A DNA stretch of 64,000 bases, taken from Haberlea rhodopensis. Its lineage: Eukaryota; Streptophyta; Magnoliopsida; Lamiales; Gesneriaceae. The position numbers and the translations under genes were made by a program. The notes under the pieces are model-generated. The model had not been told where the DNA came from, ran no database searches, and was given only the letters and a program-made list of their open reading frames with translations. Location of the stretch: contig CAJQUN010000153.1 of NCBI GenBank assembly GCA_907163345.1, forward strand, positions 1,178,001-1,242,000, given 5' to 3'. How positions within the stretch are numbered: position 1 is the first letter of the stretch; each line of letters begins with the position of its first letter. Positions 41,045 to 53,387 of the stretch are shown here, one piece after another.

Positions 41045-43399
41045 TGTAAGGACCCCCGTGCCCTTAGCCCGTTATTAGTGTATTAATCCAAGCATTTAGT
41101 GCATGTAATCATATATGTAGGGGAAAACACATTTGTCACCATAGCAAATCATGCCAATAATAAAATTCTTTACATTATTCCATATAATGTCTAGTTTCCC
41201 CCAACCAAGTCCACATACATATCATGCACCTAACATGTTCTCAGTTCATTTAGCAATTCAATAAATAATTGCATGCAACTCATAAATGAAGAGAGAAAGA
41301 CCCTCGCCTTTTTATACATACTATATACACATAAGAGTGCTCATCTGCGAGCATCAAATAGGTATGTGTGTATCAAATGTATAAAACACGGCGCTCAATA
41401 CCGTCACTGGTACATCAATCCCTGGAAGCACCTCCATCTCATAGCTCGAGCTCAACTCCAAAGCCATCGATGTACCTAATCATCTGCCCCAACAGAGACA
41501 GCCCCCAACGGGGTGAGCATACCAATACCACCAAACCGATAATCACAATAATACAATTCATAATTTACAAAACTGTAAATGCTATCAAATATAAAAGATG
41601 CCCACTGGATGGTATCATCCTCATCCGAGATTCCCTGTAATGTCCCTGTTCTCAATCAAAACCATCAAATTCCCGATAGTTAGTTAATCGTTACGTTGAT
41701 TAACAAATCCGTATGCCACGTGCCGATATCATAATCAGTAATATCAAATCATTAACAATGATTACATATATTCCGTATATCTCACTTATGGTTCCGTAGT
41801 TCCATTTCAACACTCGCTCTACAATAGCGGCATTTTATTTCACGCATGCTCAACAGCAGTGGCGTCATAACGATGTTCGCTCAAATGCGACAACATCCAA
41901 TCATTGCTCGCTCAAAAGCGGCACCATTTAATTCAAATGCATATATATTCATTTATAGCAATTACCATAAACCATGCATTCTAATAACCGTTTATTGCTA
42001 ATACCATATACCATGCATTTCCATATACATTTATTCCAATATAGTGTACCATGCACTCAACAATTGCAATCATAATAAAGGGCTATGCTCGTACGTCATA
42101 CGTACCTTATAATTCCGTAGTTCGAGTCCAACTTTGCCTGAGTCCCACGACCCGATGAATTATGTGCTAACATGCAAATAACTCTCAATTAAACATATGC
42201 ATGCAATCACGTGCCTAAGCACGTTTACAACATCCAAACTTATCGTCCATCCGTGACGATTACCAAAATAAAAGTCCCCCGGCTAAGCATGCATAATACC
42301 CAAAATATTCGATTTTATAAGTTAAAATGATAGCCCAAAAACTCAACCTTGAATTCCGTTTTATCAAACTTTGGCTCAAACCAATCCATTTTAAAAGTAT
42401 AGCATTCTCATTGGAATGTAGACATTGTCCTCCAAAATCCCGACATTTACCAAAATTTCCGAAAAAAACATCCTTCAGGCGGCGATCGATCGCCGATTTT
42501 ATCGCGATCGATCGCCCCTGACCAGTGGGCAACAATGCCTTATCGCGATCGATCGCGAGCCAACCCGCTTGCGATCGATCGCCGAGACCTTGCGATCGAT
42601 CGCCATCACTGTTTGTCTTCAACAAATTTTTAGCTGCTCGTCGCGATCGATCGGCCCTCCTCGGCGATCGATCGTGACCTGCGATTTTTCGAAAAACTCG
42701 AGCTTCCATGGTGTTTTTGACACCCAAACTCAAAACCAACACGCCTAACTTCCTCAACACCTCCAACACTAATAACACTCAATAAAAACTCTAAAAACAA
42801 CATTTTAGATTTTTAACCAAAACCCCCAATTCTCAAATCCAACCCAATACTTAACCAACAAGCACAATACCATAATCAAATCGAAGCTAAAGGTGAGGAG
42901 AAGAAGATTACCAGCTTTTCTTCAAGAAATCGGGCTCCCAAGACGAGCCCCCATCGATTTGTTCCCAAGAGAAAAGAGGGAAAGGGTTTGGGGTGAGAGA
43001 GAGGCGTGAGGGAGAGGAGAGAGGGAAGAGATTCCGTACAATGACGGAATACCGAGTCCATTTTGTATATATAGCACCAAGACTCTAAAATACCAATACT
43101 TCCACAACTACATCATGATTCATTAAAAATCATCTGTTTTCACTAAATATCTATCCAACTCAAATTCCATCACCAGCCACAATACAAAGTACTCCGGACC
43201 CCAGATTCCCCCAAAACCAAATTCCAAGGTTATCGCAACGATGAGAATACAATCTCATCCCTTGGATCCAACGACTCTACAAACCGGATTTAAAATCCCC
43301 GGGAGTCCCAAAACCGTAATTAATTCATAATTGCCACAACTAAAATCCATTAAGGATTATTACCACACCGGATTAACACCATTAATCCCCGGCATCACA
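41045..43399 (-). repeat. LARD-B 3' LTR (2,355 bp)
   Basis: On the - strand it begins TGTGATGCCGGGGATT after the polypurine tract and ends GGGTCCTTACA. It has a TATATATA box (43066-43073), the CGATCGATCG cluster (42480-42676) and the CTCGTACGTCATACG hairpin (42087-42104). Target duplication ATCTA precedes it (41040-41044). Confidence 0.9.
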
Positions 43400-45990
43400 A
43401 TTATCCCCCACTAATAAAATTCATCCTCGAAATTTGCACGGCATACTCCACGTAATGCCGAGGTTACAAAATCCAAACGGATTCACATCGTCGAATCATG
43501 AATATGTCATGAACGACACACCAACCGCGAGGATACCGACCTCGCACCAAAACTTGGAATGGGATAAACCTCCCAAACCATTACAACCGCAACATAACGT
43601 CAGCATACCCCAATGCTAACCCTCTCAAAAGCAGCAGCCAACCCTAACTGCAATTCAAGCGAATCATTCGTGATTCCAAAATATATATCGTCCCAAAGAT
43701 ATCTCTGTAATTTAGCCTACGATGTTAATCATACATCGTGACCAAGGAAACCACTAGTACACTACAGTGTACTTCTACCATAACTAATAAATTCCGCTCT
43801 TTAATACCATCTCCATCAAAGGAGTAGTTGCACCACCTTGCAACCCGGATCGGGCCAATCATGGCCATCGATCAACACAAAACACATCTCCAAAGATGCC
43901 TACATCCGTATGTTCCAAGAATCATATCTTGGTCCAAATATACCATCGAGACTCCACAAGGTCTCAAGTTCCCGAAAGGACATGCAAGAAAATCAATTGC
44001 ATTCCCGCCACACGTGTCGACCACGATACTAAAGCACATCCGAATCCTGGCCATCCCTCGTTTATCCTAGGATTCAACAATCCTAAAACAGGGAGGCTAT
44101 CAAATTATCCAAAAATGAATTTCCATGACCCCAAGGTACCACAATTCCTCCTCGGAGGAAGTCAACCAAACCTCACGATCATTTTTCAGAATAAATCTTG
44201 CCATCAAGATTAAAAATCTCAAGGTGATACAATCTCTAACCGGAGATTCATTCATCCAAGCATACTAACCCGATGCTCGACGAGTATTAAGAAAATGCTG
44301 GCATTCGTATACACACACCGGCATACAAGCCTAAGCACCAATACTACATGCATACTCAATGCACGCGGCTCGGGTATCTCTAATCATTCCCATGAGCTCC
44401 AAACACAACTGTCAATCCTCGATTATTCTCACCCAGTGGAGAATAATGATTGATGAACTAAAAGCCAAAGGGTGTGATTCCTACATCAACACCACACAAA
44501 CCAATTCAACGAATCTTCCAAAGATTCCTAATAGGTAGGCATATCAATACCGCCTTCCTCACAAGGAAAATGTCATGAATCCATGACCCTCCAACCTCAA
44601 ACCATTGTTCGGAAAACTGGATATATTTATGCCAAAACATATCTCGGAACCAAAAATCCGCAACTGGTTCAGAATAGTGCATCAAAGCCACTATTACTAA
44701 ATCGAAACCCGTATACTCCATGTATACTCATCCTAATGATGCCATGTACTAATGCCATAGTATTCCACAATCTCGAGCATTTCCACGGAGACGTCTCCTC
44801 GAACGTCTCACCGAAAGGTAAGGAATCCATTACTCGGTCTAACACCGGTAATGCTCACCATGGCTGATTTACAATCAACCCACGGCCGATGCCAGCTGTC
44901 TCCATGACAATACAACCAAATCTCTCCAAGAGATAAAATCAGTATAGTAGTGTTACCACACTAGCTATATCCCACAATTCCAAGTGTGACTCCCGTTGCA
45001 TTTCATATGCAAAGATGCTCAACCAGAGCTAACAATGACTTGTCGACACTCATGTTGGTATTCCCAACAAAATTGAGTTGTCACAGTACAAGTCCCTCAA
45101 AACATTTGATGTATAAACGTTCCCGTGAGGTATTTCCTGCCTCGAACCTTATGCCACAAGGCGACTACCAAGTCTACCATAAATCCTCATCGTATCATCA
45201 TACGATTCACCAAACTCGATCCCAGCGTGCAATATAATGGCTACAACAAGCACACTATATCACTGCCACAATACCTGGCTAGCAAATCGCTGCCTCCATA
45301 GGCTTATACCATGCCTACCAACGTATCATACGTTCCACTCGTATACCATACCGTATTATCCATTTAGAGTAGTGGGTCATCACCAAACATTTCTCTAAAA
45401 CACCAAAGCACCACGGACATCCTAGTGTCCTTGCTCAACCACAAAACAATCATAATCCGTAGGATTTATTCCACACCCTCAGGGGTAGGTGTGATCATGT
45501 CCACCACATGTCACCTCGGCATAAGCAAGTAGTTTCCTCAACAACTACTCCTATTACCAGTCACTTGGCCATAGCCATTCCAACGAGTATACCCAATGGT
45601 ACCACTACTTGTAAAATATTTACCTCAAATATGTGCTGCGGTACACTTCATGTACGGCGCACCCAATAATTCATCGAGCAACCTGCTCGGCATAATGGTC
45701 TCATCAACTAGTGACTCAGACACTACCCTGTGCTCACCATTGGTACTCAAACCATACGACTAAATACATATACATAAATGTATTATTCATCGAAACGACG
45801 CTACGCGTCTACATAGACATCCTCTATGTCATCGTCATCCCGTGACGGTACCTGTCAACATATGACACCCAAAATAACATCGTCAACTCGTGACGGTACA
45901 TGTCGACACACGACATGCATAATCTCATCGTCAAACACGTGACGGTATATGTATATCAACGCATGTCATACACAATAATGCTAATAAAAT
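43400..45990 (-). mobile_element. LARD-B internal domain (hairpin-rich, non-coding)
   Basis: Inverted homologue of 1-2291. It keeps the same succession of short hairpins, for example 43719-43739, 44068-44085, 44145-44160, 44422-44447 and 44620-44643. Some stems differ from LARD-A at both partners so that pairing survives. At 45780-45970 the pattern continues with repeated CGTCA...TGACG stems. No retroelement protein motif is found on either strand. Confidence 0.8.
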
Positions 45991-46571
45991 AGTAATATAA
46001 CATACCTCATCGCTATTAAGATAGCGGCATACCTGTCTCCATCGTCCAACAGTGGTACGCAATCAGCACCCATCGCTCGTAGGTGGCGTAATCCAGTGCT
46101 ACGTACATAGCGGTACAACCCATCGCTATAAAATCAGCGGCATGATCCCTCGCCATAGAGTCAGCGGCATAAAACATTGCTATAGATATCCGGCTGTATG
46201 AACCATCGCCATAGATGTAGCGGAATGACTCATCGCTATATAATACCTGGCAGCATGAACCATCGCCAATAGATGTAGCGGAATGACCCGTCGCTATATA
46301 ATACCCAGCGGCATGAACCATCGTCAATAAACTAGCGGAATGCACCATCGCTAAGATACACGGCGGCATGAACCATCGCCAATAGAATAGCAGAATGAAC
46401 CATCGCTATGAATACCCGGTGGCATAAACCATCGCCAATAGAATAGTGGAATGAAGCATCGCTATGAATACTCGGCGGCATAAACCATCACCAATAGAAT
46501 AGCCGATCCCTAGTCTTGTTATAGTAGTGTATTTTAATGCACCTCGCTTGTCATGACCGCGTCACTAATAC
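45991..46571 (-). repeat. LARD-B ~54-bp degenerate tandem repeats
   Basis: Repeated AGCGGCATGAACCATCGCCA and ATAG...AGCGGAATGA(A/C)CCATCGCTAT segments, about eight to ten copies. On the other side of gypsy-B (55449-55877) related CTCGCTTCAACATTTAGCGG units continue. The array ends at the gypsy-B insertion with duplication AATAC (46567-46571). Confidence 0.8.
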
Positions 46572-48626
46572 TGTGATATCCCCGAAAAGATTATATGCAC
46601 TTGGGCGTTAAGCATATTAAAATGGTAATCAATTGTGTTGATTAATTTGATATGAGAAAGGAATGACCTAATAATACATTTCCGGAGAGCATGTTATACA
46701 TGTTGGGAAAATTGGGTATTACATGGTCTATTTGGTGATGGTTTATAATAATTTGTAAAGCATGTATTTAATGGAAGTTTGTGAGTGCATTCTTAGGTAA
46801 TGCTTTTAAAATATCATGTTGGGGTATTTTATACATCATGCTCACGATTTGGGTACATGTTAATTTAAACCATAACCAATAAGCATACCATTTGAATTAA
46901 CCCCCACCTCTCATTCCACTATACTTTACATCACATCCCTTCCCATCACCTTTAAGTCAAACCACTCTCCATCTCTTCTCTGGCAAAGAAAAAGCTCCCA
47001 TTTTCGTTCTGAAAAAGGATGAAAAAGTAAAGGCTTTGAAAAGGAGTTATTTTGGGATTTCTTATAAGAAACTTGAAACTCAAGTGGTAAGCTATCATTG
47101 TGGTAAAGTCTTGTTGAGTTTTGGTTGGGTTTGTAGCTTGTTTTTGGGGTAAAAGGGGTGGATCTTAGTCCATCATGTTGTTTATGTTAGTAGATGTATT
47201 TTTAATGTTGTTTTGTGGTTAAATGTTGAGCATGGTGGTTGTTATTGGTTGTATATGAGTTTAGGTGTTGTTGGAAGCTCATACATGGAGGATTTCCGAT
47301 GGAACAGGACTGCTCGATCGATCGGAAATATGTCCCGATCGATCGAGCTGAGCAGAGTCCAAGCAAGGCGTGAAATGAGCTTACCGATCGATCGGTAATT
47401 TTGTTCCGATCGATCGGTGTGATGTCTCGATCGATCGATATAAAGCTTCGATCGATCGGTGGAGGCAGAACATGAATGCCTATTTTACTTCACTTAGCGA
47501 TCGATCGAGGCCTGTGGACCGATCGATCGCAAGGCATAAAATTGTGAAATTATGATTTATGTCCTATTTGATGGTGTATATGGGATTGGACTACTATTGG
47601 CTTCTAATATGGGTTTGTGTGAATGCGTAGAACCATCACAGGTGGCGACACAGCCAAGGAAGTAAAGTCCTACCAAATCCTATATTTTTGAAAGGTACGT
47701 AAGCGACGTACGGGCACCCAACGGTAATATGTATTTATGCTTGTCTATTTGACACATTATTAATGCAAAGATGTGCATTAGGAGTACAATACATGTTGTT
47801 ATGCATTGTTGTTGCATATGTATGTGTGGAATAAAAGATGTGTATTCCACGAGTCACGGTTATCACAGTGAGGATTTTAATGCTTAAGCTTATACCGCTA
47901 AAAATGTGGAGCTGGAGGGGGGAGGCTCGCTTGCACATGGAGGCGAGGTATACCATACTAAGCGGGGAAGATGGTACCGCTTGTTATGAAGTAATGAAGC
48001 GGGGAAGATGGTACCGCTCATTATTAAATAAATGAAGCGGGGAAGATGGTACCACTCATTATTAAGTAAAGAAGAAAGAAGCATTAAAATACACTGATGA
48101 TAAACTGACTAAGGATTGAAGTAAAGAATTAAGAAGCGAAGATATGTCATGACATTTATTTAAGAAGCCATAATATCATATGTTGACTTGATTATGAGTT
48201 ATGGTACAGGGACAACCCTATTGGGCGTTTTGAAATGCATTGGAATGCAGGAAGTATTCTACGTTTATGATTTATGCATTTACGCTTTTTGTATTCATAT
48301 TATGTTGAATATGAATAGCTATGTGCTCATGTGTTTGCGGTTGTCTTTGTAGGTGCATTTGACACGGAGAACCAGGGTCGGGGTTGATACGTTGAGCCTT
48401 AAGGAGTGCTACGGGATTAGCAGAAAAGAGATTTATTTTGAGTAGTTTCTACAAGTAGTAGAGTAAAGCTATAAATTGTACCTGTTGCTAGGAATATGTA
48501 AATCCCTTTTGAACTTTGGTACTGTAACTTAAGCTCAGGATATCAACACGACTTAACACTTTGATTAAGTATGGTTAGTTCTCTTAATTGCTCCTTATAA
48601 TATGTTTAAGATAACGGGGTCTCACA
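46572..48626 (+). repeat. Gypsy-B 5' LTR (2,055 bp)
   Basis: From TGTGATATCCCCGAAAAG to GGGGTCTCACA. It contains the CGATCGATCG cluster (47311-47530, about eight copies) and a triplicated AAGCGGGGAAGATGGTACCG unit (47960-48060). By eye it differs from the 3' LTR at roughly 25-30 of about 2,055 positions. Confidence 0.95.
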
Positions 48627-48630
48627 TTAT

Positions 48631-48642
48631 TGGTATCAGAGC
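48631..48642 (+). other. Gypsy-B primer-binding site
   Basis: TGGTATCAGAGC, complementary to the 3' end of initiator Met tRNA, four bases after the LTR. Confidence 0.95.
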
Positions 48643-48827
48643 AGTGGTTAGAGAACCAGGGATGAGTAAAGGGTAGCCTATTCATTGGTGGGCATGTTTA
48701 TGCATGTGGTGCATATTTTTGGTATATGTTATTATACTAACATGCTTTTGATTATGATTACTCTTATTATCTAACGACTTATATTATGAACTGCTGTTAG
48801 TATTGTTGTTAACCCTTGTGTTACAGC

Positions 48828-49960
48828 ATGGCGGCTATTAACCTGGAGAACCTCAATGAAGAGGTAGGGGATATGGGCAGTATGAATGCTAGTATTGCTC
48901 AGATGAATCCTTTACCGCCACCTGCTGTGGGCGTGGAGCCTAGTGCACAGATGTTATTACCAGGGGAGCTCAGTTTGACACAGTTTCTGAACTTCCATCC
49001 ACCCATGTTTGAGGGAACCGAGTCTGGAGAAGGAGCCGAAGAGTGGCTGGAACGGATAGAGCAGATACTTGTGACTGCGCCTTGTGCACGGACCGCATGG
49101 TTACGACTAGCAGAGTTTCAAATGGCCAAAAAACCTTCTATGTGGTGGAAGACCATTGTGATGGAGTTGAGGCTCAAGGTATGGTGGTAGACTGGACTAT
49201 ATTTCGGACCCGGTTTCTGAACCGGTACATCTCCGTCGCTGCCAGACAAGTGAAGGAAGATGAGTTCACCAATCTGAAGCAGGACAACTTGTCAGTATCA
49301 GACTATGCTATGCAGTATTCCTCACTGTTGAGGTATGTGCCTCATATTGCTGTGAGCAGCCATGCCAAGATGAGGCATTTTCTGAAGGGACTGAGGCCAG
49401 AATTGTTTGATCGGGTTGTCTCCAACAACCCCAACTCATTTGATGATGCCCTGACTAGGGCAGAGCTGGCAAAGATTGCAGTTGGCGTGTATAAGGAAGC
49501 TGTACTCCCTTTTGTGCCATCGCAGAGACCAGCTGAGGACAGCCTGAGGCCACGAAGAGATCAGTTTAAGCCTCCTGGGGCCTCTTCATCTTCTAGGTTT
49601 GGTGGGAAGAAGTCTCAGGGTCAGAAGCAAAACAACCGGGGGCCAACTCAGGGGAGTAAGACAGGAGGGAACAGGTGTGATCACTGTGGAGGATTTCACC
49701 TGTCACGTGACTGCCGAGGCTGTTTTGTTTGTGGCAAGGTGGGTCACCTAGCTAGGGTTTGCCCCAACCGGGCAGGTCAGGCGGACTTTGGGCCGAATAG
49801 GCCAAGATTTGACGCTGGGACGGCACCACAGAGGCAGCAGTTTGCACCCAGACCACAGGGAGGTCAGACGGCAGGACCGCCGCAGGGTCAGGTGTATGCA
49901 CTGACTCGGGAGCAGGCTGAGGCAGCCCCGAAAGAGGTCATTGCTGGTACGTGTCATTTA
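48828..49960 (+). pseudogene. Gypsy-B gag (frameshifted)
   Basis: Starts at ATG 48828 (MAAINLENLNEEVG). It has the retrotransposon gag domain EGTESGEGAEEWLERIEQIL...QMAKKPSMWWKTIV, then, after a one-base loss at about 49176, DWTIFRTRFLNRYISVAARQVKEDEFTNLKQDNLSVSDYAMQYSSLLRYVP. Two zinc knuckles follow, CDHCGGFHLSRDC and CFVCGKVGHLARVC (49675-49765), both with all metal ligands. This is a typical chromovirus gag of the Tekay/Del type, packaging the RNA genome. Confidence 0.9.
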
Positions 49961-50489
49961 TTTACGTACCCATAGATACGGGTGCTTCCCACTCTTTTGT
50001 GTCTGCTGCTTTTGTGGAAAGACACCGCTTGTGCTCGTCTCTGTTACCCACGCCTCTCATGGTCTCGACACCCACGGGAAAGTATGTGACTGCAGACCGA
50101 CTGTTATCTGATTGCCTCATTTATTTTGAGGGCAATGATCTGAGGACCGATCTGATTCAGTTAGATATGGCATATTTTGACTGCATTGTCGGCATTGATG
50201 TGTTGAGCAGATATCAGGCTGTGGTTGATTGCCGACAGAAGATGGTTCGCTTTCTATCTGATCAGGGGTTTCAGTGGACCTTTTATGGGGACGGCTCTCG
50301 CCCAAGGATTCCAGTAATCTCAGCGGTTAATATGTCTCGGTTATTGGAACGCGGTCATACTGGTTACATCATTTATGCCGTGGATGTATCTGAGGAAAAG
50401 GAAGAATTAAGGATCGGGGATATACCAGTGGTTGCAGAATTCATCGATGTGTTCCCGGATGAGATTCAGGGTTTCCGCCGATCAGAGAT
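49961..50489 (+). pseudogene. Gypsy-B protease (frameshifted)
   Basis: Aspartic protease with catalytic IDTGASHSFVS (Asp at 49975-49977) and the flap/second motif IVGIDVLSRYQAVVDC. The join to gag has lost sequence (gag reads GTCHLFTYP then stop), and at about 50489 the frame shifts again before the reverse transcriptase. Confidence 0.9.
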
Positions 50490-51958
50490 GTTGAATTTGA
50501 GATCGAGCTACTGCCAGGGACATCTGCCATTTCCCGTGCTCCTTATAGGATGGCACCGGCAGAGCTGATGGAGCTGAAGGTACAGTTACAGGAACTCCCA
50601 AACAAGGGATACATTCGTCCTAGTGTATCGCCTTGGGGTGCACCAGTCTTGTTCGTGAAGAAAAAGGACGATTCGATGCGCCTGTGTATTGATTACCGTC
50701 AATTGAACAAAGTGACTATTAAGAACAAGTACCCCCTTCCGAGGATTGATGATTTATTTGATCAGCTTCAGGGCACAGAGATTTACTCAAAGATTGACTT
50801 GAGGTCAGGCTACCACCAGATACGGGTTAGAGCTGATGATATCCAAAAGACAGCTTTTAGGACTCGGTATGGGCACTACGAGTTCTTGGTGATGCCATTC
50901 GGGGTGACGAATGCCCCGGCTGTCTTTATGAGCTGATGAACCGAGTATTTCAGGAGTACCTTGATCAATTTGTGATCGTATTCATTGATGACATCCTTGT
51001 CTATTCAAGAAGTGAAGAGGAACATGCTATTCATTTGAGGACAATGCTACAGATCCTCAGAGATCACCAGTTGTATGCCAAACTCAGCAAGTGTGAGTTC
51101 TGGCTGAGCAGCGTAGCATTCTTGGGCCACATTATCTCTCGAGAGGGGATCTCAGTAGACCCGAGGAAGGTAGAGGCAGTTATGGATTGGTCTGCCCCTA
51201 CTACAGTATCTGAGATTCGGAGTTTTCTTGGTTTGGCAGGGTATTATCGACGCTTAGTCGAAGGATTTTCAAAGATTGCCAAACCACTGACGCAACTAAC
51301 TCAGAAGGGAGTCCCATTCTGTTGGACAGAAGCCTGTGAACAGAGTTTCCGGGAGTTGAAGCACAGATTGACTTCAGCACCAGTGTTGGTGATTCCCAGG
51401 GAGAACAAAAGGTTCATTCTCTATACTGACGCATCGCTTCAGGGTCTAGGATGCGTGCTGATGCAGGATAAGCACGTTGTGGCTTATGCTTCGAGTCAGT
51501 TGAAGCCACACGAGGCGAGGTATCCAGTCCATGGTCTGGAGCTAGCAGCTATAGTGTTCGCCTTGAAGATATGGCGACACTACTTATACAGTACCTCATT
51601 CACCATCTTTACTGATCACAAGATCCTGAAGTTCTTGTTTACGCATGTTGAGCTGAATGTGAGGCAGATGAGATGGATGGATTTGCTGAAGGATTATGAT
51701 TGTGAAATCCTATACCATCCCGGGAAAGCAAATCTGAAAGCCGACGCCTTGAGTCGGAAGGTGAGGAGCACATCAGAGGATGTCATGTGTTTATCAGCTA
51801 TGATGAGCTCCTACTGTCAGATGGGTTTTGACTACGACGTGCCTTCTTTTCCGGTACAAGTGTTGACCTTGCTAGCTGAGCCGATCATTTATGAACACAT
51901 CGAAAGGCTCAGGGGACCAACGCAGAGGTTCAAAGATGGATGTCAGTGGTTCATTTAG
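50490..51958 (+). pseudogene. Gypsy-B reverse transcriptase and RNase H (one frameshift)
   Basis: Shows [23 protein letters not shown], then [35 protein letters not shown] and [13 protein letters not shown], then a lost base at about 50931. It resumes [26 protein letters not shown] with catalytic IDD near 50984-50992. The RNase H has [30 protein letters not shown] and [14 protein letters not shown], all catalytic acids present, and ends [20 protein letters not shown] at 51956 ends the frame. Confidence 0.95.
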
Positions 51959-52893
51959 GTTAGCCATCGAGATTCAGAGTGGCTGAGGACGGTTCTCTGA
52001 GGCTTGGCGATAGATGGGTGGTTCCAGATACACCCGGGTTGCGACGGGGTATTTTACAGTGGGCTCATTGTAGCAGGATGAGTATCCACCCGGGCGGGAA
52101 GAAGATGTATAAAGATTTACGCAGCCAGTTCTGGTGGAGGCGAATGAAACAAGATGCTACCTCATTCGTCAAAAGATGCCTGATTTGTCAGAAGGTAAAG
52201 ACTGAGAGACAGAGGCCTGGTGGTGAGCTAAGGAGCTTGGAGATACCACAGTGGAAGTGGGAGCACATATCCATGGACTTTGTGACCCACTTACCGAGAA
52301 CTGTTTCGGGTTTTGATGCCATATGGGTAGTCGTAGACAGATTGACTAAAGTGGCTCATTTTATTCCCTACAGTATGACTTTCACGTACCTGAGGATGGC
52401 TCAGTTATATATCAGAGATGTGGTGAGACTGCACGGGATCCCTGTTTTGATTGTGTCTGATCGAGATCCGTGGTTCACATCTCACTTCTGGGAGGGTCTT
52501 CAGTCAGCCCTGGGCACAGAATTAAGGTTGAGCACAGCATATCATCCCCAGACAAACGGACAGACCGAGCGTACGATACAGACGCTCGAAGATATGCTAA
52601 GGGCTTGTGTGTTGGAGTTCGATACTTCTTGGCAGGACTCAGTAGCCCTGGTGGAATTTTCTTATAATAACAGTTACCAGGCTAGCATACAGATGGCTCC
52701 ATTTGAAGCCCTATATGGCAGGCGTCGTAGGTCGCCTTTGTGTTGGGGTGATGTGGACCGTAAATCGGTCGGAGGACCAGAGTTGGTCCAGGAAATGGAA
52801 GAAAAGGTGAAGGTAATCAGAAGAAAGATGAAGGCAGCTCAAGACAGGCAGGCAGCATATGCGAATCAGCGGCTAAGACCGTTGGAGTTTTAG
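51959..52893 (+). pseudogene. Gypsy-B integrase (premature stop)
   Basis: HHCC zinc domain HCSRMSIHPGGKKMY...CLICQKVK, then the catalytic core with all three acids: SMDFVTHLPR, VSDRDPWFTSHFW and HPQTNGQTERTIQTLEDML. In-frame TAG at 52891-52893 separates it from the C-terminal part, and a shift at about 51960 separates it from RNase H. Confidence 0.95.
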
Positions 52894-53319
52894 TTGGGCG
52901 ACAGAGTCTTTCTGAAGATCTCACCTTTCAGGGGTGTGGTACGGTTTGGTATGCGGGGGAAGTTATCCCCGAGATATGTGGGGCCGTACGAGATCTTGCA
53001 GCGTGTTGGTACTCTGGCTTACCGGTTAGCTTTACCGCCCTCTCTGTCTGGTATACACGATGTATTCCACGTGTCTATGCTGAGGAAGTACAAGCCAAAT
53101 CCTTCTCATGTGTTGCAGCCTTCTGAGGTTCAGATAGAGTCTGATGTTTCCTATGTGGAGCGGCCTATCAGGATTCTGGATCGGGAAGATCGCAGACTAC
53201 GAAACAAAGTTATTCATATGGTCAAAGTTCAGTGGGATCGTAGGGGTGTCGAGGAGGCCACGTGGGAGACGGAGCGACACATGGTGGAACGCTACCCAGA
53301 ACTATTTTCTGGTATGTGA
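52894..53319 (+). pseudogene. Gypsy-B integrase C terminus with chromodomain
   Basis: Starts [12 protein letters not shown]...[15 protein letters not shown] (GPY/F module), then [20 protein letters not shown], then [45 protein letters not shown], a chromodomain-like tail that targets integration to chromatin. Together with the long LTR this places gypsy-B in the chromoviruses, probably Tekay/Del. Confidence 0.9.
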
Positions 53320-53349
53320 ATTGTGTTTTAATTCAGTTGGTAAGTGCGT

Positions 53350-53387
53350 ACGATTTCGAGGACGAAATCTCATAAGTAGGAGAGTAT
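53350..53387 (+). other. Gypsy-B polypurine tract region
   Basis: TTTCGAGGACGAAATC then TAGGAGAGTAT before the 3' LTR. The TTTCGAGGA(C/A)GAAAT string is shared with the end of the LARD interior (2258-2273). Confidence 0.8.

Noticed and set aside
40776..41078. Val/Met-rich frame that looks like a membrane protein
   Set aside because: It is an out-of-frame reading of the Arg/Gly-rich gag segment of copia5 running into the LARD-B LTR.
42260..42778. 172-codon - strand frame with repeated DRS/DRSR peptides
   Set aside because: The peptide repeats are the CGATCGATCG cluster translated. The frame is not kept in the other LARD LTRs.
46016..46369. 117-codon - strand frame with repeated AADF/ATGHSA words
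   Set aside because: It is a translation of the LARD tandem repeats; no conserved protein family.
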